From positions 75,910 to 139,909 of the forward strand of contig DMBU01000054.1 of NCBI GenBank assembly GCA_003446015.1: a DNA stretch of 64,000 nt, read 5' to 3'. The notes below the pieces were generated by a model that worked only from the letters and a program-made list of their open reading frames with translations, searched no databases and was not told the origin of the DNA. Shown one piece after another: positions 53,401 to 63,321 of the stretch (the stretch's first letter is position 1; every line of letters begins with the position of its first letter). A program made the translations under genes and the position numbers. The DNA is from Bacteroidales bacterium (lineage in GTDB: Bacteria; Bacteroidota; Bacteroidia; Bacteroidales; UBA12077).

Positions 53401-56400
53401 CTACATGAATATTTTTTGCATTTTATGAATAGCATTCTGTATGCTTAGAGTTCGATCAAAGCTCATTGTCAGCTTGTTATTGGCTTCTTTCATTTTTATA
53501 TCTTTTGGATTTTGCTGAATAAAACCTAATATTTTTGAAAATACTGTTGATTTATAGAAAGGAGAATCTTGATTACTTATAAAATAGGCTGTCATTTTTC
53601 CGTTTTTTAAAATTATTTTTTCAAAACCCAGTTCAACAGCTAACCATCTTAATCGGACAACATTTACTAATTCTATTGTTTGGGAAGGTATTTCCCCAAA
53701 TCGATCTTTTAAGTGATTTTCAAAATCGATTAGTTTTTCTTCTGTTTCTATATTATCAAGTTCACGATATAATCTTATTCTTTCTGAGATATTTGCAATG
53801 TAGTTATCGGGGAAAAGAATTTCTAGATCTGTATCAATTTGACAATCGCTAACAAATTTCTGTTGTGAAATTTGCCTTTCTATTTCTGTTTCTTGTTCAC
53901 TTTCATATAAGTCATGGAATGAAGACTCTTTTAATTCTAAAATGGCTTCATTTAATATTCTATGATAGGTTTCAAATCCAATGTCTGTAATAAATCCGCT
54001 TTGTTCAGCACCAAGTAAATTTCCTGCTCCTCTAATGTCTAAATCTTGCATTGCTATATTAAATCCACTTCCAAGTTCAGAAAATTCTTCAATTGCTTTT
54101 AGTCTTCTTCTGGCTTCTTGTGTAACAGAAATAAGAGGAGGAGCAAGTAAATAACAAAAAGCTTTTTTATTTGATCGTCCTACACGTCCACGAAGTTGAT
54201 GCAGATCACTTAGCCCAAAGTTCTGTGCATTATTAATAATGATTGTATTTGCATTTGGAATATCTAATCCGGATTCTATGATTGTTGTGGCAATCAAAAC
54301 ATCGTAATCGTAATTAATAAAATCGAGCATCACCTTTTCGAGTTTTGCACCTTCCATTTGTCCGTGTGCAATAACCGTTCTTACATCCGGACATAGTTTA
54401 TTAATCAGAACCTCAATCTCCTGAATGTTTTGAACCCGATTATGAATAAAGAATACCTGCCCGTTTCGCTGAAATTCATAATCGATAGATTCTTTTATTA
54501 TTTCTTCATTAAAAGTATGTAATTCAGTGATAATTGGATACCTGTTAGGAGGGGGTGTATTTATTATTGAAAGATCGCGGGCACCCATCATTGAGAATTG
54601 TAAAGTTCTGGGTATAGGTGTTGCTGTTAGTGTTAAGGTATCTACATTAAGCTTTAGTTTTTTTAGTTTCTCTTTTACTGCAACTCCAAATTTTTGTTCT
54701 TCGTCGATAATAAGAAGCCCGAGATCTTTAAAAGAAATTTCTTTTCCAACTAATTTATGGGTACCTATGATAATATCAGTTTTTCCTTCGGCAAGATTTT
54801 TAATCGTTTCTGTTTGTTGTTTTTTTGATCTTAGCCGACTTAGATATTCAACATTACAGGGGAAGTCTGCAAGTCTTTCCCGAAAAGTCTGATAGTGTTG
54901 CAAAGCTAATATTGTTGTAGGTACTAAAACGGCTACCTGTTTACTGTCGGTTACAGCTTTGAATGCTGCTCTGATTGCAATTTCTGTTTTCCCGAATCCC
55001 ACATCACCACAAATTAACCTGTCCATCGGAACTTCAGATTCCATATCGTTTTTTACCGCATTTGTAGATATTAGTTGATCAGGAGTATCATCATAAATAA
55101 ATGACGACTCTAACTCTTTCTGTAAATAGGTATCTGCTGAAAACGAAAAACCTTTTTCTTCTTTACGTTGAGCATATAATTCAATTAATTCTTTGGCAAT
55201 ATCTTTTACTTTCGACTTGGTTGTTTGTTTTAGCTTTTGCCATGCCCCTGAACCAAGTTTATATATTCGGGGAGGTTCCGCATCCTTGCCTTTATATTTT
55301 GAAATTTTGTGGAGTGCATGAATACTAATATACACGGTATCCTGATCTTTATAAACCAGTTTTATTGCTTCTTGTGTTTTCCCGTTTATGTCAATTTTTT
55401 CTAATCCTCCAAACTTCCCAATCCCATGATCAATATGCACAACATAATCTCCCGGATGCAAACCGGTTAACTCTCGCATGGTGACTTGCTCTTTCTTTTG
55501 AAGACTATTTTTTATCTTAAACTTATGATATCTTCCAAAAATTTGATGATCGGTATAAAAACAGATTTTCAGATCATGATCAATAAATCCTTCATGGATA
55601 GTTTTAAGAATAGGATTAAATTTTATCTCAGGATTTACATCATTAAAAATAGCTTCAAGTCGTTCAATTTGTTTCTCATTATCAGATAGAATATATGTAG
55701 TATATCCCTTTTTATCATTTTCGAGGATATTTTTCCCCAGCAACTCAAAGTTTTTATTAAAAGAAGGTTGATGCGATGTATTAAATTGAATTTCAGGGTG
55801 ATGATGATTGTTCTTTTGCCCTAGTTCAATGATTTTAAGTTTATTGATCGATTCAAGAACATCTTCTGCTGATATGATTTGATCCATACTGATCTGATCA
55901 ACCAGCTTTTCTTCAACTCCTGATATTTTATCTAAAATAAGAGGAAGATTTTCAACCCAAACCATTGAGTCTTGATTTAAAAAGTGGAAAAAAGACTCCT
56001 TTTGCTTAAGATCCTCATTTTCTTTATTAGGATTAACAATTTTTGGGACTATTGAAATTTGAGTAAAACTTTCAATGGATAACTGATTCTCGATATCAAA
56101 AGACCTGATTGAATCTACTACATCGCCAAAAAAATCAATTCTGTAAGGTAAATCCGAAGCAAAAGAAAAAACATCAATTATGCTACCCCGGATTGAATAT
56201 TGACCAGGTTCATATACAAAATCGACATATTGAAAATGATACTCCTGCAAAACCTCCTGAATAAAATCAATGGAAACTTGTTCGCCAACATTTAAATTTA
56301 GGGTAGAGTTAATTAATTTATCTTTATGAATGACTTTTTCAATAATTGCTTCAGGATACGTAACTATAATAAGTTTCTCGTTATTTGCAAGAAGTTGCAG

Positions 56401-56718
56401 AGCTTCTGCCCGTAATAATAAGTTAGAACTGTCTTCCTGACCATAAATAATTGATCTTTTATATGAGGTGGGGAAAAATATTGCTTTTTGATCCGAAATT
56501 AATGATAAATCATTATGAAAATAAGCTGCTTCTTCTTTATCGGGAAGTATGATTAAATGATTTTGTGATAAACTATTTAAAATGTTTGAAATATAAAGGC
56601 TCCTGGCAGATCCTGCAAGATTCCTTAAAAACAATCTATTTGTTTTTTTAAGCGTTTCAGAACATTCAATAATTATTGAATGTTCACGAATAATTTTATT
56701 TATTAATTTTATTTCCAA
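53401..56718 (-). CDS. mfd: Transcription-repair coupling factor Mfd
   Basis: Translocase that removes stalled RNA polymerase and recruits UvrA. 1105 residues. UvrB-homology module (about 1-330, SVIDVFSF and PYRIDFFGDVVDSIRSFD); RNAP-interacting CarD-like domain around 420 (GDYVVHIDHGIGKFGGLEKI); superfamily II helicase core with Walker A CGDVGFGKTEIAIRAA (about 570), DEEQKFGV (DEEQ box) and TATPIPRTLQFS; the TRG motif in GLSDLHQLRGRVGRS; and a C-terminal TRCF domain (about 950-1090). All expected motifs are intact. Terminator and fbp lie upstream. Confidence 0.97.
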   Translation of the reverse strand: MEIKLINKIIREHSIIIECSETLKKTNRLFLRNLAGSARSLYISNILNSLSQNHLIILPDKEEAAYFHNDLSLISDQKAIFFPTSYKRSIIYGQEDSSNLLLRAEALQLLANNEKLIIVTYPEAIIEKVIHKDKLINSTLNLNVGEQVSIDFIQEVLQEYHFQYVDFVYEPGQYSIRGSIIDVFSFASDLPYRIDFFGDVVDSIRSFDIENQLSIESFTQISIVPKIVNPNKENEDLKQKESFFHFLNQDSMVWVENLPLILDKISGVEEKLVDQISMDQIISAEDVLESINKLKIIELGQKNNHHHPEIQFNTSHQPSFNKNFELLGKNILENDKKGYTTYILSDNEKQIERLEAIFNDVNPEIKFNPILKTIHEGFIDHDLKICFYTDHQIFGRYHKFKIKNSLQKKEQVTMRELTGLHPGDYVVHIDHGIGKFGGLEKIDINGKTQEAIKLVYKDQDTVYISIHALHKISKYKGKDAEPPRIYKLGSGAWQKLKQTTKSKVKDIAKELIELYAQRKEEKGFSFSADTYLQKELESSFIYDDTPDQLISTNAVKNDMESEVPMDRLICGDVGFGKTEIAIRAAFKAVTDSKQVAVLVPTTILALQHYQTFRERLADFPCNVEYLSRLRSKKQQTETIKNLAEGKTDIIIGTHKLVGKEISFKDLGLLIIDEEQKFGVAVKEKLKKLKLNVDTLTLTATPIPRTLQFSMMGARDLSIINTPPPNRYPIITELHTFNEEIIKESIDYEFQRNGQVFFIHNRVQNIQEIEVLINKLCPDVRTVIAHGQMEGAKLEKVMLDFINYDYDVLIATTIIESGLDIPNANTIIINNAQNFGLSDLHQLRGRVGRSNKKAFCYLLAPPLISVTQEARRRLKAIEEFSELGSGFNIAMQDLDIRGAGNLLGAEQSGFITDIGFETYHRILNEAILELKESSFHDLYESEQETEIERQISQQKFVSDCQIDTDLEILFPDNYIANISERIRLYRELDNIETEEKLIDFENHLKDRFGEIPSQTIELVNVVRLRWLAVELGFEKIILKNGKMTAYFISNQDSPFYKSTVFSKILGFIQQNPKDIKMKEANNKLTMSFDRTLSIQNAIHKMQKIFM

Positions 56719-56729
56719 AGCCTGCCAAA

Positions 56730-56764
56730 GATAAAAAAAGGTAGTTATTTATAAACTACCTTTA
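56730..56764 (-). terminator. Terminator of fbp
   Basis: AAAGGTAGTT (56737-56746) / AACTACCTTT (56754-56763), 10-bp stem with a 7-nt loop. Read on the minus strand it is followed by a run of Ts. It separates fbp from mfd. Confidence 0.85.
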
Positions 56765-56786
56765 TTATAAATATGTTTAAATTTAA

Positions 56787-57803
56787 TTAACCTCCAAATT
56801 CATGTAGAAAATCTTCAGCTTTTGTTACCATTTCCTTAGAACCGGTGTATAAGGGCACTCTTTGATGAAGTGTTTCAGGCTTTAAATCAAGTATCCTTGT
56901 TTTTCCATTTGTAGCTTTCCCTCCGGCTTGTTCAGCAATAAATGCCATAGGATTACATTCATAAAGTAATCTGAGTTTACCATTAGGGGCGCTTGCTGTT
57001 TCAGGATAAATGAAAACTCCTCCTTTCATTAAATTTCTATGAAAGTCAGCAACGAGTGATCCGATATAACGCGCTGAGTATGGTCTGTTTGTTGCAGTAT
57101 CTTTATCCTGGCAATATTTAATGTACTTTTTAACTCCCTCAGGGAACTTATTGTAATTACCTTCATTTAAGGAATAAATTTTCCCGGTTTCTGGAGTTTT
57201 AATATTTGGATGTGAAAGACAAAACTCACCTATCCCTGTATCTAAAGTAAAGCCATTAACCCCCATTCCTGTGGTATATACAAGCATGGTTGATGATCCG
57301 TAAATGATATAACCTGCAGCAATTTGCTTGTTTCCTTCTTGAAGAAAATCAATTAATTGAGCTCGTTCTCCTCTTGGTGAAATTCTTTTGTAAATTGAGA
57401 AAATAGTACCAATGGATACATTTACATCAATATTTGATGATCCGTCTAATGGATCCATGCATACAATATACTTGCCATCCAAAGAAAGTTCATCGTCGAA
57501 TGTTATTATTTCCTGATTTTCTTCAGAAGCAATTCCACAACATTCTCCACTGTCTTGTAATGCATAAGTAAACTGCATGTCGGCAAACACGTCCAGCTTT
57601 TGCTGGCTTTCGCCCTGAATGTTTATTTCGCCTGCTTCACCTAATACATCAACCAAACCTGCCTTGTTAACTTTTTTATGCACTACCTTGGCGGCTATGC
57701 CTATATGATGTAGCAAATTAGAGAGTTCTCCTTTAGCATATGGAATATTGGCCTGTCTGCGAATAATAAATTCGTTTAAGGTTGTTATATTATAGCCTTT
57801 CAT
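56787..57803 (-). CDS. fbp: Fructose-1,6-bisphosphatase, class 1
   Basis: Gluconeogenic phosphatase. 338 residues, usual for class 1. The metal-binding residues lie in CGIASEENQEI and in VCMDPLDGSSNIDVNVSIGTIFSIY (the DPLDGSSN signature). The substrate site is RYIGSLVADFHRNLMKGGVFIYP, and the end is KLRLLYECNPMAFIAEQAGGKATNG. It is followed by a terminator; its own promoter must lie in the 214-bp gap shared with the divergent aspartate kinase. Confidence 0.97.
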   Translation of the reverse strand: MKGYNITTLNEFIIRRQANIPYAKGELSNLLHHIGIAAKVVHKKVNKAGLVDVLGEAGEINIQGESQQKLDVFADMQFTYALQDSGECCGIASEENQEIITFDDELSLDGKYIVCMDPLDGSSNIDVNVSIGTIFSIYKRISPRGERAQLIDFLQEGNKQIAAGYIIYGSSTMLVYTTGMGVNGFTLDTGIGEFCLSHPNIKTPETGKIYSLNEGNYNKFPEGVKKYIKYCQDKDTATNRPYSARYIGSLVADFHRNLMKGGVFIYPETASAPNGKLRLLYECNPMAFIAEQAGGKATNGKTRILDLKPETLHQRVPLYTGSKEMVTKAEDFLHEFGG

Positions 57804-58017
57804 TGAGCAAGAGTTAAAGATTTAAAAATGAAGAAAATTCAATGATTCAAATTGAATTTTTAATTTATACTATACAAAAATAATTTTAATTTTATGAATA
57901 AGAATAAAATAATGAAAAAAACGACTTTTACAGAAGTTTATTCATGATTGTAGGAGTTTAAAAATAAGAAATACTAAATTTGTAGGCTTTTATTGTTTTT
58001 AAAAAGATTTAATTAAT

Positions 58018-59271
58018 ATGCTTGTTTTTAAATTTGGAGGTGCCTCGGTTAAAGATTCAAAAGGAGTTAAAAATCTTTTAAATATTGTTAAGGATTATAC
58101 TGATAATCTTATTATCGTAATTTCTGCATTAGGAAAAACTACCAATGCGCTTGAAGAAATTTTAAAGACATCTATCGAGGATCTTAACAAAAGTTATAGT
58201 AAATATGAAGATTTAAAAAGCTATCATCTCGAGCTGGTAAAAGAATTGTTTCCCAATGAGAATGATAAAATATACAAGGATATAAAAGAAGAATTTGATA
58301 ACTTAAAAAAAGAATTGAACAATAAAACCTATAGTTCATATGATAAAAAATATGATCAGGTGGTTTCATTCGGAGAAATACTTTCCACAAAAATAGTAAG
58401 TGCTTTTTTAAACTCCCAGCAGTTATCTAATTCCTGGGTTGATATAAGAAAAGTATTTATAACTGATGATGTTTTTAGAGAAGCTAGTATTGATTTTGAG
58501 AAAACCAGCATAAACGCAGAATCAGTTTTCAATTTTAAAAATCAAACGATTTATTTAACTCAGGGTTTCATAGGGGCAACAAACGACGGGTTTGTTACAA
58601 CCCTTGGAAGGGAAGGTTCTGACTATACAGCTGCTGCTTTAGCAAATGTATTGAATGCAGATAAAGTTATTGTATGGAAAGATGTTGATGGTATTCTAAA
58701 TGCAGATCCACAATATTTTCAAGACACTGAAAAGCTTGATAAAATCTCATATCAGGAAGCTGTTGAGTTAGCCTATTTTGGAGCTAAAGTGATACATCCT
58801 AAAACCTTAAAACCACTTCATAATAAAAACATCCCGTTATTTGTTCGGTCTTTTATTAAGCCAGAAGGATCGGGAACAGAAATTGATTGTTTTAAAAAGT
58901 ATGATCAGAACTTACCCATATTTATATTAAAGAAGGATCAAATGTTAATTAGCTTGTTCCCGAAAGATCTTTCATTTGTTTTTGAGGATGAACTGAGCAA
59001 GATTTTCAAATATTTATCAGAACATAGAATTAGAGTTAATCTGATTCAGAATTCTGCCATTAGTATTTCATTATGTATTGATAATTCAAACAGTAAATCA
59101 AAACAGTTAATTGAAAGATTTAAAGAGGATTACAAGGTGTTGTATAATGATCAGTTAGAATTGCTAACAATCAGACATTATTCTGAGGATGCAATACAGA
59201 AAGTAACTAAAGGGAAAAAAATATATATTGAACAAAGAAGCAGGCATACTGCACATTTTGTAATTAAGTAA
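58018..59271 (+). CDS. lysC: Aspartate kinase (monofunctional)
   Basis: Phosphorylates aspartate for lysine, threonine, methionine and diaminopimelate synthesis. 417 residues. The N-terminal kinase loop is KFGGASVKDSKGVKNL (GAS in place of the usual GTS). The nucleotide/aspartate site is TLGREGSDYTAAALANVL, followed by VWKDVDGILNADP and AYFGAKVIHPKTLKPL. A C-terminal region (about 300-410) fits tandem ACT domains for feedback control, though shorter than in LysC of Gram-positives. A TAAATTTG at 57975-57982 is a possible -7 element. Convergent with the next gene, overlapping it by 8 bp. Confidence 0.94.
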   Translation: MLVFKFGGASVKDSKGVKNLLNIVKDYTDNLIIVISALGKTTNALEEILKTSIEDLNKSYSKYEDLKSYHLELVKELFPNENDKIYKDIKEEFDNLKKELNNKTYSSYDKKYDQVVSFGEILSTKIVSAFLNSQQLSNSWVDIRKVFITDDVFREASIDFEKTSINAESVFNFKNQTIYLTQGFIGATNDGFVTTLGREGSDYTAAALANVLNADKVIVWKDVDGILNADPQYFQDTEKLDKISYQEAVELAYFGAKVIHPKTLKPLHNKNIPLFVRSFIKPEGSGTEIDCFKKYDQNLPIFILKKDQMLISLFPKDLSFVFEDELSKIFKYLSEHRIRVNLIQNSAISISLCIDNSNSKSKQLIERFKEDYKVLYNDQLELLTIRHYSEDAIQKVTKGKKIYIEQRSRHTAHFVIK

Positions 59272-60214
59272 AAGCTGCGATAATTTTATCTGCCAAAAAT
59301 TTAGAAAGTTTAATGTTTGATTCATGAGTCCATCCTGCAATATGAGGAGTTAAAACTACTTTATTACTTTGTATTAAATATTGAAATGTTTCAGGTACAT
59401 TTTCTGAATGCAGATTTTCAAAAGAAACTTGCTCGTATTCAAGTACATCAAGCGCACAGCCTAAAACCTTACCCTTTTGCATATTTTTTACAAGATCATC
59501 GGTCTTTAAAACTTTCCCTCTCGCAGTATTTATTATATATATACTTTTCTTAAATTGATTAATGAAATTATCATTAACCATATATTGTGTTTCTTCAGTT
59601 AACGGAACATGCAAACTAAGAATGTCAGCTTGATCAAATAAGTTTTCGATAGATGTTTCTTGCACATAATCATCTGAATAATTGAATTTGTATTTATCAT
59701 ATGCAATTACATTTGCCTCAAATCCTGTTAAACGCTGAGCAAAAGCACTTCCCATATTCCCGTATCCAATAATGCCAATTGTTTTCCCTTTAATTTCTAT
59801 TCCCCTGTTTCCTTCCCGAATCCATTTCCCGTTGCGAACTTCGAAATCTGCTTTAATAATGTTATTAAATAATGTAAGTAGCATTCCCAGTGCTTGTTCT
59901 CCAACTGCATCTCTGTTTCCTTCAGGCGAATTAAAGCATTTTATCCCTCTTTGAGTAGCATATTCAACATCAATATTTTCTAAACCGGCACCAACACGCC
60001 CAATGAATTTCAGATTTGTTGCTGCATCTATAATAGCTTTATCAATTTTTATTTTACTCCTTATTATTACACCATTATATTTTGAGATGATTTTAACAAT
60101 TTCATTAGGTTCAATATCTGGAAAATAGTCACAAATAAATCCTGCTTTTGTTAATTTCTCTGGAAGTTTATTGTGTGTTGAGTCCACAAATAAAACACGC
60201 ATACTTTTATTCAT
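59264..60214 (-). CDS. NAD-dependent 2-hydroxyacid dehydrogenase (SerA-like, short)
   Basis: 316 residues. Catalytic and NAD motifs: GRVGAGLENIDVEYATQRGI, then GEQALGMLLTLFNN, the Rossmann loop IGIIGYGNMGSAFAQRL, SLHVPLTEETQYMVND and INTARGKVLKTDDL (catalytic Arg region), with the His in TPHIAGWTHES. It lacks the C-terminal ACT/intervening domains of full-length SerA, so D-3-phosphoglycerate dehydrogenase is likely but another 2-hydroxyacid (lactate, glycerate) is possible. A Met four codons downstream (60202) may be the true start. It lies 12 bp after the lipoprotein gene. Confidence 0.85.
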   Translation of the reverse strand: MNKSMRVLFVDSTHNKLPEKLTKAGFICDYFPDIEPNEIVKIISKYNGVIIRSKIKIDKAIIDAATNLKFIGRVGAGLENIDVEYATQRGIKCFNSPEGNRDAVGEQALGMLLTLFNNIIKADFEVRNGKWIREGNRGIEIKGKTIGIIGYGNMGSAFAQRLTGFEANVIAYDKYKFNYSDDYVQETSIENLFDQADILSLHVPLTEETQYMVNDNFINQFKKSIYIINTARGKVLKTDDLVKNMQKGKVLGCALDVLEYEQVSFENLHSENVPETFQYLIQSNKVVLTPHIAGWTHESNIKLSKFLADKIIAAFT

Positions 60215-60226
60215 TAAATTACTGTA

Positions 60227-60727
60227 TTATTTTAGGTATACCTTAAAAGCTGGTTTGTATCCTCTTATTTCGCCTAACGAGTTGTAAATTTCATACGCAA
60301 GCATAATAGAATGTACTTTTTTTATCATTTTTTGACTCTCTGGATCAAAATACCAGGCTTCTTCAAACTGAACTTTTGCAATTAAATCGCGGTTAAAATC
60401 CGGATCATCTTCTAACGCTTTAATGTCATCTATACTTAAAACTTCATTATTAAAGAACTCATGTGGAATTAGTTTTCCGGAATAAACTGATTTAAAAATT
60501 TCGTCAACCAGCATTTTTTTGTCCAGATTTCTTAAACAAATGTCAGTCCATTCGTCCTGGTTGGGATTTTTTACAACAACATCATTAATAATTGTATCAG
60601 CTATAACGATATAATTTTCTTCATTTCCGAATTGTATAGCTTGATTTTCTTTTTGTTTTAAATTACATCCGAACGTAAACACTAACAAAATAATAAGCAA
60701 TTGGAGAGTCTTAGTATAATATCTCAT
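60227..60727 (-). CDS. Lipoprotein of unknown function, GldN-like C terminus
   Basis: 166 residues with a lipoprotein signal ending in the lipobox FTFGC (about residue 21). The mature part includes QFEEAWYFDPESQKMIKKVHSI, which resembles the IKEDWFFD...V pattern at the C-terminal end of GldN, a gliding-motility/type IX secretion component. The resemblance is local and no gldK-L-M genes are nearby, so the call remains a hypothetical lipoprotein. It sits between pyrC and the dehydrogenase gene with 12-32 bp gaps, consistent with one transcript. Confidence 0.72.
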   Translation of the reverse strand: MRYYTKTLQLLIILLVFTFGCNLKQKENQAIQFGNEENYIVIADTIINDVVVKNPNQDEWTDICLRNLDKKMLVDEIFKSVYSGKLIPHEFFNNEVLSIDDIKALEDDPDFNRDLIAKVQFEEAWYFDPESQKMIKKVHSIMLAYEIYNSLGEIRGYKPAFKVYLK

Positions 60728-60759
60728 GATTATATAAAGATTAGAAGTAATGTTTTAGT

Positions 60760-62103
60760 TTATCTGTCAAAGACTAGCCGTTTACCTTTCACCGTTTCAT
60801 CGAAAACTCCATTATCATAGACTAATTTGCCGTTGACAATAGTATGGGTAATCCTTGATTTAAAAATCTGATTCTCAAAAGGCGACCATTTGCATTTATA
60901 TAAGATGTTTTTCTCCTCTACAGTCCATGGAGAATTCATATCTACTAAAACCAAATCTGCCCAATATCCTTCTCGAATATAACCTCTTTCTTTAACTTGA
61001 AATATTTCAGCGGGAGCATGGCACATTTTATTTACAATATCAATTAAGCTTACCTTATTATTATGATATAACTCTAGCATGGCAACCAATGAATGCTGTA
61101 CCAAAGGACCGCCCGAAGGAGCTTTAAAGTATTTGTTAGCCTTTTCTTCCTTAGTATGAGGGGCATGATCTGTTGCGATAATATCAATCGTATTATTTTT
61201 TAATCCATTCAGTAAAGCTTCTCTATCCTTTAATGTTTTGATGGCAGGATTCCATTTTATTTTAGTCCCGTACGCATCATAATCATCTTCTGTAAACCAT
61301 AAATGATGAACACATACTTCTGCCGTGATCCTTTTTTCTCTGGTAGAAGGGGTGTTGCTGAAAAGTTCTAATTCCTTAGCTGTGCTTAAATGTAATATGT
61401 GGAGTCTCGAATTGTATTTTTTAGCTAGTTCAACTGCTAAAGCGGATGATTTATAACATGCCTCTTCGCTTCGAATTTTTGAATGATACTTTAATGGTAA
61501 ATCTTCTCCAAACTCTTCCTTATATTTAATAGTATTCGTTTGAATAGTTTCTTCATCTTCACAATGGGTTGCGATTAAAAGCGGAGATTCAGAGAAAATC
61601 CTTGAAAGTGAATCTTTGTCATCAACCAACATGTTTCCAGTTGATGATCCCATGAAAACTTTAATCCCACAAACCTTCTTAGGGTCAGTTTTTTTAATTT
61701 CTTCAACGTTATCGTTCGTTGCTCCTAAATAAAATGAGTAATTGGCTAAGGATTTCTCCGATGCCATTTGATATTTTTCTTCTAGTAATTCATGAGTGGT
61801 TGCTTGTGGAACAGTATTGGGCATTTCCATGAAAGAAGTAATTCCTCCCGCAATTGCAGCCTTAGATTCAGAATATATATCTCCTTTGTGTGTTAATCCG
61901 GGATCTCTAAAATGAACCTGATCATCAATTATCCCAGGTAAAAGGTATTTCCCTTTACCGTCAATGATTGATCGGGCTGTTAGTCCTTCTAGTTCATCAG
62001 TTTTGAGAATCTTTTTTATCTTTCCATTATCTATTAATATTCCTCCCAAAAATTGGTTTCCTTCATTAACGATTGTAACATTTTTAATCAGTAGGCTATA
62101 CAT
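60760..62103 (-). CDS. pyrC: Dihydroorotase (class I amidohydrolase)
   Basis: Third step of pyrimidine synthesis. 447 residues. Zinc ligands and catalytic groups: HFR in IDDQVHFRDPG, the carboxylated Lys in GIKVFMGSST, His in ATHCEDE, His in LHILHLSTA and the Asp in IATDHAPHT. Length and motif order match the class I (AllB/PyrC-like) dihydroorotases of Bacteroidota; the related allantoinase is less likely without other purine-degradation genes nearby. The next gene on the same strand upstream is a glycosyltransferase, 14 bp away. Confidence 0.93.
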   Translation of the reverse strand: MYSLLIKNVTIVNEGNQFLGGILIDNGKIKKILKTDELEGLTARSIIDGKGKYLLPGIIDDQVHFRDPGLTHKGDIYSESKAAIAGGITSFMEMPNTVPQATTHELLEEKYQMASEKSLANYSFYLGATNDNVEEIKKTDPKKVCGIKVFMGSSTGNMLVDDKDSLSRIFSESPLLIATHCEDEETIQTNTIKYKEEFGEDLPLKYHSKIRSEEACYKSSALAVELAKKYNSRLHILHLSTAKELELFSNTPSTREKRITAEVCVHHLWFTEDDYDAYGTKIKWNPAIKTLKDREALLNGLKNNTIDIIATDHAPHTKEEKANKYFKAPSGGPLVQHSLVAMLELYHNNKVSLIDIVNKMCHAPAEIFQVKERGYIREGYWADLVLVDMNSPWTVEEKNILYKCKWSPFENQIFKSRITHTIVNGKLVYDNGVFDETVKGKRLVFDR

Positions 62104-62117
62104 TATATTATGAGTAT

Positions 62118-62861
62118 TTATTTTGTGATTTCATATTTTTGAAAAAAACTTCTGAATTTCATTTTAATTACCCCCCAAACTGCTTCATTAAAGATACCTC
62201 CACTCATTTTTGATACACCCTCTTGTCTTTCTGTGAATATAATAGGTACTTCAACGATTTTAAATCCAAATTTCCATGTTGTAAACTTCATCTCAATCTG
62301 GAAAGCATATCCCTTAAGTTTTATTTTATCAAGATTAATTGTTTCAAGAACATTCCTTTTATAACATTTAAAACCGGCAGTAGTGTCTTGAATATTCATT
62401 CCGGTAATAAATCGAACATAAATTGAAGCAAAGTACGACATTAATATCCTGCCCATAGGCCAATTTACAACATTAACTCCAGATATGTATCTTGATCCAA
62501 TTGCCAGATCAGCCCCTTGATTCTCGCATGCTTCATAAAGCTTGATTAAATCTTCAGGGTTATGAGAAAAATCTGCATCCATTTCGCAGATAAAATCATA
62601 ATTGTTTTCCAGAGCCCATTTAAAACCTGTAATATAAGCAGTGCCTAAGCCAAGCTTCCCTGGTCTTTCCAATAAATGCAGTTTTTCTGGATAATCCTTT
62701 TGTAATAATTTTATAATATCAGCTGTTCCATCCGGAGAACTGTCATCAATAATTAGTAGATCAAAGGACAAATTAAGAGAAAATACTTTTTTAATCATTT
62801 TCTCAATATTGTCTTTTTCATTATATGTCGGAATGATTACGAGTCTTTTGGATGGTTTCAT
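62118..62861 (-). CDS. Polyprenyl-phosphate mannosyltransferase-like GT2 enzyme
   Basis: 247 residues, no transmembrane tail. GT2 family features: IIPTYNEKDNIEKMI (nucleotide-sugar binding), IDDSSPDGTADII, the metal-binding CEMDADFSH (DxD-like), GSRYISG, TAGFKCYKRNVLETI, then QIEMKFTTWKFGFKIVEVPIIFTERQEGVSKMS, which is typical of the dolichol-phosphate mannose synthase (DPM1) type. Probably transfers mannose or a similar sugar to a polyprenyl phosphate on the cytoplasmic face. It is the first gene of the run towards pyrC. Confidence 0.9.
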   Translation of the reverse strand: MKPSKRLVIIPTYNEKDNIEKMIKKVFSLNLSFDLLIIDDSSPDGTADIIKLLQKDYPEKLHLLERPGKLGLGTAYITGFKWALENNYDFICEMDADFSHNPEDLIKLYEACENQGADLAIGSRYISGVNVVNWPMGRILMSYFASIYVRFITGMNIQDTTAGFKCYKRNVLETINLDKIKLKGYAFQIEMKFTTWKFGFKIVEVPIIFTERQEGVSKMSGGIFNEAVWGVIKMKFRSFFQKYEITK

Positions 62862-63014
62862 TTTTGTTATTTGATTGACATGATTAGATAAGCGAAGATA
62901 AAACTTTTATTTCAAATTGACCTATATTGAGTCTCTGAACGATAAAATTAAAAATTTATTTTGTTGTAATCTAATTGCTTAGCTAAGATTGATAAAAAAA
63001 GTGAAATAAATGGC

Positions 63015-63044
63015 TTGCAGAATTGAAAACAGTTTTTATATTTG
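63015..63044 (+). promoter_or_regulatory. rRNA operon promoter P1
   Basis: -33 TTG at 63015-63017 and -7 TATATTTG at 63037-63044 (spacer 19 bp), an exact match to the Bacteroidota sigma-A consensus, followed by CACTCC. Confidence 0.75.
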
Positions 63045-63124
63045 CACTCCCAAAGGGGAAAAAGTTCTTGAGGATATTGCAGAAACGCTGGATAAAAACG
63101 GGATAAAAATTTTCCGGAATAAAT

Positions 63125-63156
63125 TTGGAAAATAGGAATTAAAGTTTTTATATTTG
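63125..63156 (+). promoter_or_regulatory. rRNA operon promoter P2
   Basis: TTG at 63125-63127 and -7 TATATTTG at 63149-63156, preceded by GTTTT and followed by CAGCC as in P1. The spacer of 21 bp is slightly long. Confidence 0.7.
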
Positions 63157-63224
63157 CAGCCGCTTTCAGAGGGGTGAGATAATCAAAAAAATTTATTGAT
63201 AGAAGAGGAATAAAAGTTATTTTT

Positions 63225-63258
63225 TTGTTAGGATAAGCGAAAATTTTAAATATCTTTG
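63225..63258 (+). promoter_or_regulatory. rRNA operon promoter P3
   Basis: -7 TATCTTTG at 63251-63258 followed by CAATCCC; -33 TTG at 63225-63227 within a T-run (spacer 23 bp, weak). The third of three similar elements about 102-112 bp apart. Confidence 0.6.
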
Positions 63259-63309
63259 CAATCCCAAAACGGAGAAGTTGATAAGAGGGAAGATTTGGGA
63301 TAAAGAGAA

Positions 63310-63321
63310 AGTTCTTTGAAA
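63310..63321 (+). promoter_or_regulatory. boxA-like antitermination site in the rRNA leader
   Basis: AGTTCTTTGAAA resembles the rRNA boxA (TGCTCTTTAACA in E. coli) that recruits NusB/S10 for antitermination. It lies about 100 bp before 16S rRNA. Confidence 0.65.
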
